Shown here one piece after another: positions 1-7,821 of a DNA stretch of 64,000 bases. Position 1 is the stretch's first letter, and every line of letters starts with the position of its first letter. The DNA comes from Aestuariibacter sp. (GTDB lineage: Bacteria > Pseudomonadota > Gammaproteobacteria > Enterobacterales > Alteromonadaceae). Position numbers and translations under genes: made by a program. The DNA lies in contig CP051238.1 of NCBI GenBank assembly GCA_017794925.1, positions 1,793,138 through 1,857,137 on the forward strand, written 5' to 3'. The notes beneath the pieces were generated by a model. It did no database searches, was not told the DNA's origin, and saw only the letters and a program-made list of their open reading frames with translations.

Positions 1-134
<134 letters not shown>

Positions 135-202
135 TCAAAACTTAACGGATTTCCGGGGTTCAACTGGGTTTTTTCAACCACCCGGGTTAAAAATGGTGCG
201 AA

Positions 203-231
203 ATTCTAATCATTCGAGACGGCGATGTAAA
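203..231 (-). promoter_or_regulatory. sigma70-type promoter for rpsU
   Basis: On the minus strand there is TTTACA (226-231), a 17-nt spacer and TAGAAT (203-208). Each hexamer matches five of six consensus positions and the spacing is ideal. It points at rpsU, leaving a leader of about 75 nt. Confidence 0.7.
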
Positions 232-372
232 GCCCTGGTGTCAAAAAATGCGATAAAAATAGCCAGTCCCCTGGCTTTATCCAGTGCTGATTGAGATTGT
301 TGATTGTCCAGCCTGCTATGAATCGGGTAAACTTTACCGATTAAATCAGCACAGAGCAAAGAATTTACGACC

Positions 373-1386
373 ATGCGTATATTAGGTATAGAAACCTCAT
401 GTGATGAGACCGGTATTGCGGTGTACGATGATGAAGCCGGTTTATTATCACACACCTTATATAGTCAGGTTAAACTGCATGCGGATTATGGTGGTGTGGT
501 GCCTGAACTGGCGTCTCGTGACCACGTCAGAAAGATCGTTCCCCTCATTCAGAAGGCGTTGGCCGATGCGAATAGTACTGACGCTGATATTGACGGTATC
601 GCTTATACCCAGGGCCCTGGTCTGGTGGGCGCCTTGTTGGTAGGGGCGTCAGTTGGACGTTCTCTTTCTTATGCCTGGGGTGTCCCGGCTATTGGTGTCC
701 ACCATATGGAAGGGCATTTGCTGGCACCTATGCTCGAAGATACTGCGCCAGAATTTCCATTTGTGGCATTGCTGGTATCCGGAGGGCATTCTATGCTGGT
801 GCAGGTAGATGGTATTGGTGAGTATACGTTGTTAGGCGAGTCGATAGATGATGCCGCGGGAGAAGCCTTTGATAAAACCGCTAAATTACTTGGGCTGGAT
901 TATCCGGGCGGGCCTCTGCTTGCTAAACTGGCAGAGCAGGGCGAGGCAGGGCATTATGCGTTTCCTCGTCCGATGACTGACCGCCCCGGCCTGGACTTTA
1001 GTTTCAGTGGACTAAAAACCTTCGCAGCTAATACCATCCGCGATGCGGATGATAGCCAGCAAACACGCGCCAACATTGCCTATGCGTTTCAGGAGGCGGT
1101 CATTGATACACTGGCAATAAAGTGCAAGCGTGCGCTGAAACAGACAGGGTTAAAACGCCTTGTTATTGCCGGTGGGGTAAGCGCCAACACTGAACTGCGT
1201 AGTACAATGAAAAAGCTCATGCAGGATATCCGTGGCGAAGTATTTTACCCCAGTCTGGGATTTTGTACCGACAATGGCGCCATGATTGCCTATGCCGGAT
1301 TACAGCGTCTGAAAGCCGGGCAAAGCACGCCGTTGTCAGATTCAGTAAAGCCTCGTTGGCCGTTAGATACCCTTCCTGCTCTCTGA
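373..1386 (+). CDS. tsaD: tRNA N6-threonylcarbamoyladenosine transferase subunit TsaD
   Basis: TsaD transfers the threonylcarbamoyl group from threonylcarbamoyl-AMP to A37 of ANN-decoding tRNAs, working with TsaB and TsaE in the cytoplasm. The 337-residue product has the usual length. It opens with the ASKHA-fold signature [20 protein letters not shown]. It carries the metal-binding HHMEGH motif near residues 110-115 and the [16 protein letters not shown] and [10 protein letters not shown] motifs. The divergent rpsU neighbour is the classical context. The frame appears intact. Confidence is very high. Confidence 0.98.
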   Translation: MRILGIETSCDETGIAVYDDEAGLLSHTLYSQVKLHADYGGVVPELASRDHVRKIVPLIQKALADANSTDADIDGIAYTQGPGLVGALLVGASVGRSLSYAWGVPAIGVHHMEGHLLAPMLEDTAPEFPFVALLVSGGHSMLVQVDGIGEYTLLGESIDDAAGEAFDKTAKLLGLDYPGGPLLAKLAEQGEAGHYAFPRPMTDRPGLDFSFSGLKTFAANTIRDADDSQQTRANIAYAFQEAVIDTLAIKCKRALKQTGLKRLVIAGGVSANTELRSTMKKLMQDIRGEVFYPSLGFCTDNGAMIAYAGLQRLKAGQSTPLSDSVKPRWPLDTLPAL

Positions 1387-1404
1387 TTCTGGTTCAGTTA
1401 TCGC

Positions 1405-1430
1405 AAAATCGCTGGATTTCCAGCGATTTT
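1405..1430 (+). terminator. hairpin downstream of tsaD
   Basis: Perfect 12-bp inverted repeat: AAAATCGCTGGA (1405-1416) pairs with TCCAGCGATTTT (1419-1430). The arm ends in four T but no longer U-tract follows, so this is a plausible but moderate intrinsic terminator 20 nt after the tsaD stop. Confidence 0.55.
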
Positions 1431-1534
1431 CACTGGATTGTCACATTCCCTCGATAAATACTGTCACCCTTAGGCCCTGATAACAAACCATTCCGTCAGG
1501 ACGAATGGATAACTAATAAAAGGTAGTAATTATT

Positions 1535-2746
1535 ATGCAGCGCTTTGTTGTATTTGTTGCAGTGTGTCTGATGTTGTTAAGCACAGGTGTTAACGCCACC
1601 CCGTCTGATCAACATGTTGTGCTGATTTCAATTGACGGGTTCCGTCATGATTACATTGAGAAGCATAAGGCTAAGCAAATTGCTGCTATTGCAAAGCAAG
1701 GCGTTCGGGTGACGTCCATGCAGCCCGTATATCCTGCCAATACGTTTCCCAATCATATCTCGCTGCTGACCGGCCTGCTGCCGGTCAATCACGGGATTAT
1801 TAATAATCGTTTTTACGACAAATCCCGGCATGACTATTACAAAATGGGCAAGGGGTATCAGGATAGTACCTGGATCACTGCGATGCCCATGTGGAACCTG
1901 GTCGAAACTCATGGTTTTAAAGCGGCGACCTTTTTCTGGCCTGAGTCCGATGCGCGGATCGGCGGTCAGCTTCCTACTTATCACTTTCACTATTCCAAAT
2001 ATGCCGACTACCAACAACGAATCGATCAAATCATGGAATGGCTGTCGTACCCCGAGGTGAGTCGGCCTCGCTTTATTGCCGGGTATTTTTCATTGGTCGA
2101 TACGGTCGGTCATGATTATGGGCCCGATGCGCCAGAAACATTTGAGGCGGTTCAGCACCTGGATGCCCTGATGGGACAGCTCTATACGCGCATTCAGGCG
2201 TTACCTTATAAAGTTAACCTGGTCCTGGTGTCTGATCATGGCATGACGCCAGTAGACAGAACTAAAGCAATAGAAGAATCCGAACTAAACATTAGCGACG
2301 ACTTTTTGGTCCTTAACGAAGGTGAGCAGATCCTGCTCTATGCAAAAGACGAGGTAGGGCCGGCGGCCATTGACGCCCAACGGGATAGCATAAATGCGCT
2401 GACGTTGCCTGGTGTTCAGGTGTTTGATGAAGATCAACGTCAGCATTATCGAATGCCGCATAATGATCGTACCGGAGACCTCATTATTACTATTGCACCA
2501 CCGGCAAAATTTATTAAGCACAAAGACAGTCGGGTTGGTCCGGGCGGCCATGGCTATTTACCAGAACACCCTGATATGGGGGCGTTTTTTGTTGCTGCTG
2601 GCCCAGCGTTTAAGCCTGGGATATTAATACCTGCAATGCGTAATTTGGAAGTGTACCCGGCATTGGCAAAGGTCCTTGGCTTGAAAGTACTCACCCCGAT
2701 AGACGGTCAGTTATCAGTATTAGCCCCGGCTTTGCAGATTGATTAA
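1535..2746 (+). CDS. Secreted nucleotide pyrophosphatase/phosphodiesterase (alkaline phosphatase superfamily)
   Basis: A 403-residue protein with an N-terminal signal peptide (cleavage likely after VNA, about residue 21). It has the motifs of the ectonucleotide pyrophosphatase/phosphodiesterase family: ISIDGFRHDY with a metal-binding Asp, YPANTFPNHISLLTG with the nucleophilic Thr, DTVGHDYGP, VSDHGM and a late GGHGY. These residues form the two-zinc site of the alkaline phosphatase superfamily. The likely role is periplasmic hydrolysis of nucleotide or other phosphodiester bonds, perhaps to scavenge phosphate. A weak PhoB-like half site lies upstream (CTGTCAC at 1461). The substrate cannot be read from the sequence. 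Confidence 0.88.
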   Translation: MQRFVVFVAVCLMLLSTGVNATPSDQHVVLISIDGFRHDYIEKHKAKQIAAIAKQGVRVTSMQPVYPANTFPNHISLLTGLLPVNHGIINNRFYDKSRHDYYKMGKGYQDSTWITAMPMWNLVETHGFKAATFFWPESDARIGGQLPTYHFHYSKYADYQQRIDQIMEWLSYPEVSRPRFIAGYFSLVDTVGHDYGPDAPETFEAVQHLDALMGQLYTRIQALPYKVNLVLVSDHGMTPVDRTKAIEESELNISDDFLVLNEGEQILLYAKDEVGPAAIDAQRDSINALTLPGVQVFDEDQRQHYRMPHNDRTGDLIITIAPPAKFIKHKDSRVGPGGHGYLPEHPDMGAFFVAAGPAFKPGILIPAMRNLEVYPALAKVLGLKVLTPIDGQLSVLAPALQID

Positions 2747-2794
2747 TTTGCCTCGTCCGGCGTTTGTACTTGGCGTGGCCAAAGGAGCGTTACC

Positions 2795-3145
2795 ATGAGC
2801 AAATCTTACCCTGAAATAACCCAACGTATTTCCAGTAATATTAAATCTCTGCGTTCGGATATAACCGATACCATGCAAGGCTTCTCTGCCATGGCTCAGG
2901 CGGCCACCCGTGATGGCGTGCTGGACAAGAAAACCAAAGAACTGATCGCTCTGGCTATAGGCGTTTCCACCCGCTGTGATGGTTGTATTGGCTTTCACGC
3001 CAAAGCATTGGTGGAGTTGGGCGCCAGTAAAGCTGAAGTAGAAGAAACCCTGGGGATGGCCATCTATATGGGCGGTGGCCCGTCACTGATGTATGCGGCA
3101 GATGCAATGTTAGCCTTTGAACAATTTAGCCAACCCACGGACTAG
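2795..3145 (+). CDS. Carboxymuconolactone decarboxylase family (AhpD-like) protein
   Basis: A small 116-residue all-helical protein with the AhpD/CMD redox motif CDGCIGFHAKAL (CxxC followed by His) around residues 60-72. This is the active-site signature of alkylhydroperoxidase-like members rather than true decarboxylases. The start ATG is preceded by AAAGGAG. The next gene begins two nucleotides after its stop and encodes a TlpA-type thiol-disulfide protein, so the pair is probably co-transcribed and shares a thiol-redox theme. The physiological partner is unknown. Confidence 0.88.
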   Translation: MSKSYPEITQRISSNIKSLRSDITDTMQGFSAMAQAATRDGVLDKKTKELIALAIGVSTRCDGCIGFHAKALVELGASKAEVEETLGMAIYMGGGPSLMYAADAMLAFEQFSQPTD

Positions 3146-3147
3146 TT

Positions 3148-3996
3148 TTGCACAGTATTTCCCTCGGACCACTTGGGCTCTCTATTGACTATGCGCTGAT
3201 ATGGGGAGCCTTGTTGCTGGCCTGGGCAGGGTGCTATGTATTCAGTCGTCGTGCCCACAACCCCAAGGCGTGCTACCAGTTTGCCAGTAACGCGGTATTT
3301 GGTGCTTTTGGCGTAGGTTTCTTTTTTGCCCGACTCGGCTTTGTCGTAGAACAATGGTCATCCTTCGATGGTGACGTGCTGGCCATGCTGGACATAAGGG
3401 ATGGTGGTTTTTCTGTAGGAAGCGGTCTGCTCTCAGCCGCTTTGTTCATCGTCTACAGTATTCACCGCCATTCACAAATTCGTTCTGCGTTACTGTGGTC
3501 AGGCGTTGCAACATCCGTTGTTATGCTGCCTCTTTATGCGTCTGTTTCGCTGTCGCTTCGTTCAGCGTCGATGCCTGTTCCTACTGTTGATGCGTTAACA
3601 AGTAGCCCGGTTTCGTTGGCTGACTTTAAAGACAAGCCACTGGTAATCAATTTCTGGGCGACCTGGTGCCCACCCTGTCGACGTGAAATGCCTGCTTTAG
3701 CGCGGGCGCAGCAAAGCTACCCGGATATCCATGTAGTACTGATCAATCAATCTGAACCACCTGCTCAGGTTAAGGCGTTTCTCGCTGAGCAAGGGCTCGA
3801 ATTAAACAATATGCTGATGGATATCACAGGGAATGTAAGCAGGGAGTTTGGTGTTGTCGTGTTGCCGACGACATTATTTTACGCACCTAATGGAGAGCTG
3901 GTGTATCGCCATGTGGGCGGTGTATCTGACGCCAGCCTGGCAAAAGCAATACGTATTTTGCAGGCCGAATCGACTCCACAGTCCAACGTTGAATAA
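3148..3996 (+). CDS. Membrane protein with Lgt-like N-terminus fused to TlpA-type thioredoxin domain
   Basis: A 282-residue protein starting at TTG, two nucleotides after the AhpD-like gene. Residues 1-140 are hydrophobic with about four membrane segments. They resemble the first half of prolipoprotein diacylglyceryl transferase: FFARLGFVVEQW, then DIRDGGFSVGSGLLSA, echoes Lgt's GARLGYVLFY...GGMSFHGGL. The catalytic His is replaced and the later Lgt signature is absent. Residues 145-275 are a TlpA/ResA-like thioredoxin fold with FWATWCPPCRREMPAL (WCPPC) and the cis-proline loop VVLPTTLFY. The inferred role is a membrane-tethered periplasmic thiol-disulfide reductase. The Lgt-like part probably serves as an anchor or electron-transfer module, not a transferase. 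Confidence 0.82.
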   Translation: MHSISLGPLGLSIDYALIWGALLLAWAGCYVFSRRAHNPKACYQFASNAVFGAFGVGFFFARLGFVVEQWSSFDGDVLAMLDIRDGGFSVGSGLLSAALFIVYSIHRHSQIRSALLWSGVATSVVMLPLYASVSLSLRSASMPVPTVDALTSSPVSLADFKDKPLVINFWATWCPPCRREMPALARAQQSYPDIHVVLINQSEPPAQVKAFLAEQGLELNNMLMDITGNVSREFGVVVLPTTLFYAPNGELVYRHVGGVSDASLAKAIRILQAESTPQSNVE

Positions 3997-4093
3997 AGTT
4001 AAACGCATTGCAGAACGGGTCAGCTGCTAGTCGGTTAACAGCATTTTGTATTCCTTTACAATAATGCTTAATTTGCATCTAGCCATTTTATAA

Positions 4094-4132
4094 ATTACAT
4101 TTGTAATCATTGTATAGATTACGGGTGTAATC
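4094..4132. promoter_or_regulatory. Two operator-like inverted repeats upstream of lipoprotein gene
   Basis: Perfect inverted repeats ATTACA-TT-TGTAAT (4094-4107) and GATTAC-GGGT-GTAATC (4117-4132) lie 24 bp apart centre to centre, just before the lipoprotein gene at 4155. The first contains the TACA-N2-TGTA core known for BlaI/MecI/CopY operators. No regulator of that family is encoded nearby, so the identity of the binding protein is open. Confidence 0.5.
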
Positions 4133-4154
4133 TTAATGGTGAAGGGACGTACAA

Positions 4155-4862
4155 ATGAAATTACCTGTCTGTGTATTGTTGGTTATCAGCGTCTTACTGG
4201 CTGGTTGCGCGAGTAAGCCAACGGTTTATGTGTACGCAAAATATCTGAACGATAGTCAAAAGAAAGAGGTGAAAGACGCATTTGAGCGTGCTGAGCAATA
4301 CCAGATCAAAATGAATGATTTTGATCTGCCAACGTCGATTTCTGACAATACCATTCTCTATTCTTTACTGCTTCGCGAGCCTGGATTTATTACGCTTGCT
4401 GAAGCGCTATCTGCGGAGGCTGGCTTTCCCATCAGGCGCACTCAGGGACTGACTGAAGGAAACCACTGGTATACAAAGAATTCATTAGCTTTGTTGTTAT
4501 TACCAGAAAAAAATGGCGGCAACGGCCTGCTATTTCAGCAGGATCTCATTAACCAGTATGAAGGAAAAAGTTGTGACAATGTGACGACTTTGAATTTAGC
4601 CAGTGACGGCACATTTTTGCTTGGCGTTCAGACCGAGAGCGACGGATATATGCAAGATGAGGTCAAAGGTACCTGGAAGTACCGGCAATATCCCTTCGTA
4701 GAATTGCAAAAAGAGGGGTTAACCTACGCCCAGTATTATTTTGAAATACAGCAATTCACTGGCAGTGATGTTGTGGGAGAAATAGATTACGTTGAACTTG
4801 TTTCCCTGAATGCAGGAACTTTACCCGAAGGCTGCTCGTTTATTGTGGGTGTACGGCACTAG
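4155..4862 (+). CDS. Hypothetical lipoprotein
   Basis: A 235-residue protein with a type II signal peptide and lipobox LAGC at residues 16-19. The motif is followed by Ala and Ser rather than an inner-membrane retention Asp, so outer-membrane sorting is plausible. The rest is soluble. The segment from about residue 20 to 115 looks like a LytR_C/SPOR-like or periplasmic binding region, but I do not recognise it. The C-terminal part is beta-rich, with two Cys (CDNV and EGCSF) that could form a disulfide. It is a monocistronic gene with its own operator-like repeats. Function unknown. Confidence 0.75.
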   Translation: MKLPVCVLLVISVLLAGCASKPTVYVYAKYLNDSQKKEVKDAFERAEQYQIKMNDFDLPTSISDNTILYSLLLREPGFITLAEALSAEAGFPIRRTQGLTEGNHWYTKNSLALLLLPEKNGGNGLLFQQDLINQYEGKSCDNVTTLNLASDGTFLLGVQTESDGYMQDEVKGTWKYRQYPFVELQKEGLTYAQYYFEIQQFTGSDVVGEIDYVELVSLNAGTLPEGCSFIVGVRH

Positions 4863-4875
4863 AGAGTCGCGCTGG

Positions 4876-5478
4876 TTACTCATTTGCCTTCCCTTTGTCC
4901 CACACTTTGCTTTCTTCCCCTTTTAACAACCTTTTTATATTGTCCCGGTGGCGGAAGATAATCAGTATCGAGAGCATCGCCACGGGTAGGGTGTACTGGG
5001 GTTTGATAAACCAGGTAAATATGGGGGCCAGTAGGACTGACACAATGGCTCCAAGCGATGAATAACCCCAAATAAAAACGACGACCGCCCAACTGGCAAT
5101 TAACAATCCGGCCAGAGAGGGCCCGATAGGCAGCATTGCACCAAAGGCCGTAGCAACGCCTTTACCGCCTTTAAATTGAAAATACAAAGGGTAAATATGG
5201 CCTAAACAAGAAGCAATGGCGATTAAGCCTAATGCGACGGGAGGTATTCCCATAAAAAAAGCCGAATAAACAGGGACAGTCCCTTTGAGGACGTCGGCAA
5301 TTAGCACCAAAAGTGCAGGAAACCGACCGCCGACTCTCAGAACATTGGTCGCACCAGGATTGCCTGAACCATGTTGCCTGGGATCGGGTAAGCGAAACAG
5401 TCTGCAAATCAGCACGGCACTGGAGACTGACCCAACCAAATAGGCCACACTAATCATCAGTAAACTCAGTGCAATCAT
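4876..5478 (-). CDS. plsY: Acyl-phosphate:glycerol-3-phosphate acyltransferase PlsY
   Basis: PlsY acylates sn-glycerol-3-phosphate at position 1 using acyl-phosphate, the first step of phospholipid synthesis at the inner membrane. The sequence has five or more hydrophobic segments and the family motifs [12 protein letters not shown] (about residues 37-48), [10 protein letters not shown] and a basic cytoplasmic tail. I start at MIALSLL (5478), which gives 200 residues, the normal length. A frame extending to 5511 would add eleven non-membrane residues not seen in the family. It is divergent from folB. Confidence 0.95.
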   Translation of the reverse strand: MIALSLLMISVAYLVGSVSSAVLICRLFRLPDPRQHGSGNPGATNVLRVGGRFPALLVLIADVLKGTVPVYSAFFMGIPPVALGLIAIASCLGHIYPLYFQFKGGKGVATAFGAMLPIGPSLAGLLIASWAVVVFIWGYSSLGAIVSVLLAPIFTWFIKPQYTLPVAMLSILIIFRHRDNIKRLLKGEESKVWDKGKANE

Positions 5479-5654
5479 GACGAATTCCGGTGTCACACAA
5501 TAAGTGTGCACACACTACTAGAAACGATTAACGAATACCAGAACCTCGCTTTAAGATCGTTACACTGTTCCGGCTGTGTCTGTCATTCTGTGTGCTATAC
5601 TGCGCGCGAAATTGACATCTGTTGTAAAGCATTCTTAACCCGAATGACTTTCTG

Positions 5655-5660
5655 TATAAT
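5655..5660 (+). promoter_or_regulatory. -10 hexamer for folB operon
   Basis: A perfect TATAAT at 5655-5660 lies 25 nt before the folB start. The best -35 at 17-nt spacing (TTCTTA, 5632) is weak. A second, extended -10 (TG-C-TATACT, 5593-5601) lies further upstream. Confidence 0.45.
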
Positions 5661-5685
5661 CTGGCTGGCAAGAGAGGCCGTAAGC

Positions 5686-6042
5686 ATGCAGCAAATTTTT
5701 ATTGAAGGACTCAGTGTTCCCACACTTATTGGCGTGTATGACTGGGAACGCACGCAAAAAACAACGCTGATCATGAATCTGCTGATTGACGCTGACTTAT
5801 CTCAGGCAATGGCCTCTGATAACGTTGATCACACGATTGATTACGCGGCAGTAGCGGAATGTGTGAAAGAGGTGGGGGCCTCTACCAGTTTTGAGCTGCT
5901 TGAGGCCTTGTCTAAAGCGGTTGTTGATAGCCTTTGTGCGCGTTTCCCGATTCAGAAACTGGTATTGAAAATCGAAAAGCCGGGTATTTTGCCCGATGCA
6001 CAAAAAGTAGGAATTCAGGTAACTCACGAGGTTAGCGAGTGA
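5686..6042 (+). CDS. folB: Dihydroneopterin aldolase
   Basis: FolB cleaves 7,8-dihydroneopterin to 6-hydroxymethyl-dihydropterin and glycolaldehyde in folate synthesis. The 118-residue product starts MQQIFIEGLSVPTLIGVYDWE, with the conserved Glu in the GVYDWER region. It continues through HTIDYAAVAECV and the ELLEALSKAVVD helix to the catalytic Lys segment LKIEKPG. An in-frame extension to 5506 adds 60 residues unlike any aldolase and is rejected. The stop overlaps the GTG start of folK (GTGA), so the two consecutive pathway enzymes are translationally coupled. Confidence 0.95.
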   Translation: MQQIFIEGLSVPTLIGVYDWERTQKTTLIMNLLIDADLSQAMASDNVDHTIDYAAVAECVKEVGASTSFELLEALSKAVVDSLCARFPIQKLVLKIEKPGILPDAQKVGIQVTHEVSE

Positions 6043-6545
6043 CGTTGCACCGCGTTTTAATTGGCATAGGTTCAAACATCGAGCGGGAATACCACACGCG
6101 ACAGGCATATCATGTGCTCAACCAGCATTTTCACAATGTTAAGGTATCCAGTGTGTATGATTGTCCTGCGGTGGGCTTCGAGGGGCCGGGTTTTTACAAC
6201 TGGGTCGCCAGTGTAGAAACGTCGTTAAACCTCGAAGAAACCTACCAGTTATTCAAGCAGATTGAAGCGGAGTTCGGCCGAAAAAACTGGCATAAGACGC
6301 CGTGTTCCCGCACAATGGATTTGGACTTATTGTGCTTCGATAGTCAGGTTTGCGATACACTTGTAGTGCTGCCAAGACCTGAAATCTTAGAACGTGCGTT
6401 CGTTCTTCGGCCGCTTGCAGAACTGGTGCCAGACGAACAACATCCGGTTACCGGCAAAACCTACGAAGCACACTGGCAACAATTTGACCAAACATCCCAG
6501 CCTATACAGCCTATTGCATTTGAATGGAGTTCAACACAGGCATGA
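6039..6545 (+). CDS. folK: 2-amino-4-hydroxy-6-hydroxymethyldihydropteridine pyrophosphokinase
   Basis: FolK (HPPK) transfers pyrophosphate from ATP to 6-hydroxymethyl-dihydropterin, the step directly after FolB. The 168-residue frame begins at GTG (6039) overlapping the folB stop. It shows [15 protein letters not shown] at the N-terminus, the [10 protein letters not shown] strand, and the signature [13 protein letters not shown] with the metal-binding Asp pair, followed by [18 protein letters not shown]. Length and motifs are normal. The 3' end overlaps the uppP start region by four bases, which suggests a folB-folK-uppP transcript. Confidence 0.96.
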   Translation: MTLHRVLIGIGSNIEREYHTRQAYHVLNQHFHNVKVSSVYDCPAVGFEGPGFYNWVASVETSLNLEETYQLFKQIEAEFGRKNWHKTPCSRTMDLDLLCFDSQVCDTLVVLPRPEILERAFVLRPLAELVPDEQHPVTGKTYEAHWQQFDQTSQPIQPIAFEWSSTQA

Positions 6546-7342
6546 CATTATTTGAAATCATCATACTGGCTATTATTCAGGGCTTAACTGAATTTCTGCC
6601 CATCAGCAGCTCTGCGCACTTAATTTTACCCGCTGAAGTACTCGGCTGGCGCAATCAGGGGTTGGCGTTTGACGTTGCGGTGCACGTTGGTAGCTTACTG
6701 GCCGTTATGATTTATTTTCGGCAGGATATATTTAATATGTCGGCCGCGTTTTTACAACATGGCTGGCGCAAAGAGCAAACGACTGACAGCCGTTTGGCCT
6801 GGTTTGTGGTGATTGCGACGATTCCGGCCGTCATCGCGGGTTTCGCTTTAAAAGACATTATAGAAACCCATGCCAGAAGTGCTGCGGTGATTGCTGTAAC
6901 CACGATTTTGTTTGGCTTATTGCTTTGGTATGCCGATGTAAAGGCTAAGCATGTACAAAAGCTGGAGTCGATTACGCTTAAACAAGCGGTCATTATCGGT
7001 TTCGCGCAAATGCTGGCGTTGATTCCAGGCACATCACGTTCAGGTATTACCATGACAGCAGGCTTAATGTTAGGGCTGGATCGGGAAAGTACCGCGCGTT
7101 TTTCGTTTTTGCTTTCAATTCCGGTGATCCTGGGCGCAGGCCTATTGTCTGTGAAAGACTTGGTAGAGGCTGACACGGCAGTAGACTGGAATGCACTTAT
7201 CTACGGTGCGGGATTCTCGTTCGTAGCGGCGTATCTGTGTATTTTCCTGTTTTTAAGCTGGATTAGCCGCATTGGTATGTTACCGTTCGTGATCTACCGT
7301 TTGCTGCTGGGCGCTGTATTGGTTGCCTTTATATTCTGGTAA
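6542..7342 (+). CDS. uppP: Undecaprenyl-diphosphate phosphatase
   Basis: UppP (BacA) dephosphorylates undecaprenyl pyrophosphate at the membrane, recycling the lipid carrier for cell-wall synthesis and giving bacitracin tolerance. The hydrophobic 266-residue product contains both family signatures, [17 protein letters not shown] near the N-terminus and [13 protein letters not shown] at about residue 165. I start at ATG 6542 ([13 protein letters not shown]), which matches the family N-terminus; an upstream ATG at 6524 would add six residues. It overlaps folK by four bases and probably shares its transcript. Confidence 0.95.
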   Translation: MTLFEIIILAIIQGLTEFLPISSSAHLILPAEVLGWRNQGLAFDVAVHVGSLLAVMIYFRQDIFNMSAAFLQHGWRKEQTTDSRLAWFVVIATIPAVIAGFALKDIIETHARSAAVIAVTTILFGLLLWYADVKAKHVQKLESITLKQAVIIGFAQMLALIPGTSRSGITMTAGLMLGLDRESTARFSFLLSIPVILGAGLLSVKDLVEADTAVDWNALIYGAGFSFVAAYLCIFLFLSWISRIGMLPFVIYRLLLGAVLVAFIFW

Positions 7343-7363
7343 ACCTTTTATTGGAGAGAGCTG

Positions 7364-7732
7364 ATGGCTGAAACCATTTTTGACAAAATTATCGATAAGT
7401 CGATCCCTGCTGAGATCTTATATGAAGATGAGCTGGCGCTTGCCTTCAGTGATATCAACCCGCAGGCACCGGTACACTTTCTGGTGATCCCGAAAAAACA
7501 AATCGCGACGATTAACGACATTACGGAAGCTGATCGCGAAGTCGTGGGGCATTTGTATGTTGTGGCAGCGAAGCTGGCCGCCGAGAAAGGCTTTGCTGAT
7601 CAGGGATACCGTGCGGTAATGAACTGTAACGAGTATGGCGGTCAAACGGTGTACCATATTCATTTACACGTACTGGCAGGTAAGCCCATGGGATGGCCGC
7701 CTTACACCGATAAGATGAAGCCGTTGGAATAA
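7364..7732 (+). CDS. hinT: HIT-family purine nucleoside phosphoramidase (HinT-like)
   Basis: A 122-residue histidine-triad protein. The C-terminal HIHLHVLAG motif (His-x-His-x-His) supplies the nucleophile that hydrolyses AMP-lysine and other nucleoside phosphoramidates. The N-terminus FDKIIDKSIPAEILYEDE and the PVHFLVIPKKQI strand are typical of bacterial HinT. The ATG is preceded by TTGGAGAG. It is followed by a strong bidirectional terminator shared with the convergent peptidase gene. It might be co-transcribed with uppP, 21 nt upstream. Confidence 0.93.
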   Translation: MAETIFDKIIDKSIPAEILYEDELALAFSDINPQAPVHFLVIPKKQIATINDITEADREVVGHLYVVAAKLAAEKGFADQGYRAVMNCNEYGGQTVYHIHLHVLAGKPMGWPPYTDKMKPLE

Positions 7733-7765
7733 AGCCAGATCCCTTGATGTGTGATTAAATAAAAA

Positions 7766-7797
7766 AGACGAAGCCGCTGGAAAGCGGCTTCGTTGTT
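7766..7797. terminator. Bidirectional intrinsic terminator
   Basis: An 11-bp perfect stem, ACGAAGCCGCT (7768-7778) with AGCGGCTTCGT (7783-7793), closed by GGAA. It is flanked by an A-run on the left (7761-7766) and a T-rich stretch on the right. It serves the convergent hinT and peptidase genes. Confidence 0.9.
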
Positions 7798-7821
7798 TTG
7801 ATTTGGTGAATAAAGCGCGAA

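Noticed and set aside
321..342. Near-palindrome AATCGGGTAAACTTTACCGATT before tsaD
   Set aside because: It has an unpaired G and no partner site or regulator; a chance repeat is as likely as an operator.
210..455. 81-residue minus-strand open frame over the rpsU-tsaD gap
   Set aside because: It overlaps the rpsU promoter and the conserved start of tsaD and resembles no protein; the region is explained by promoters.
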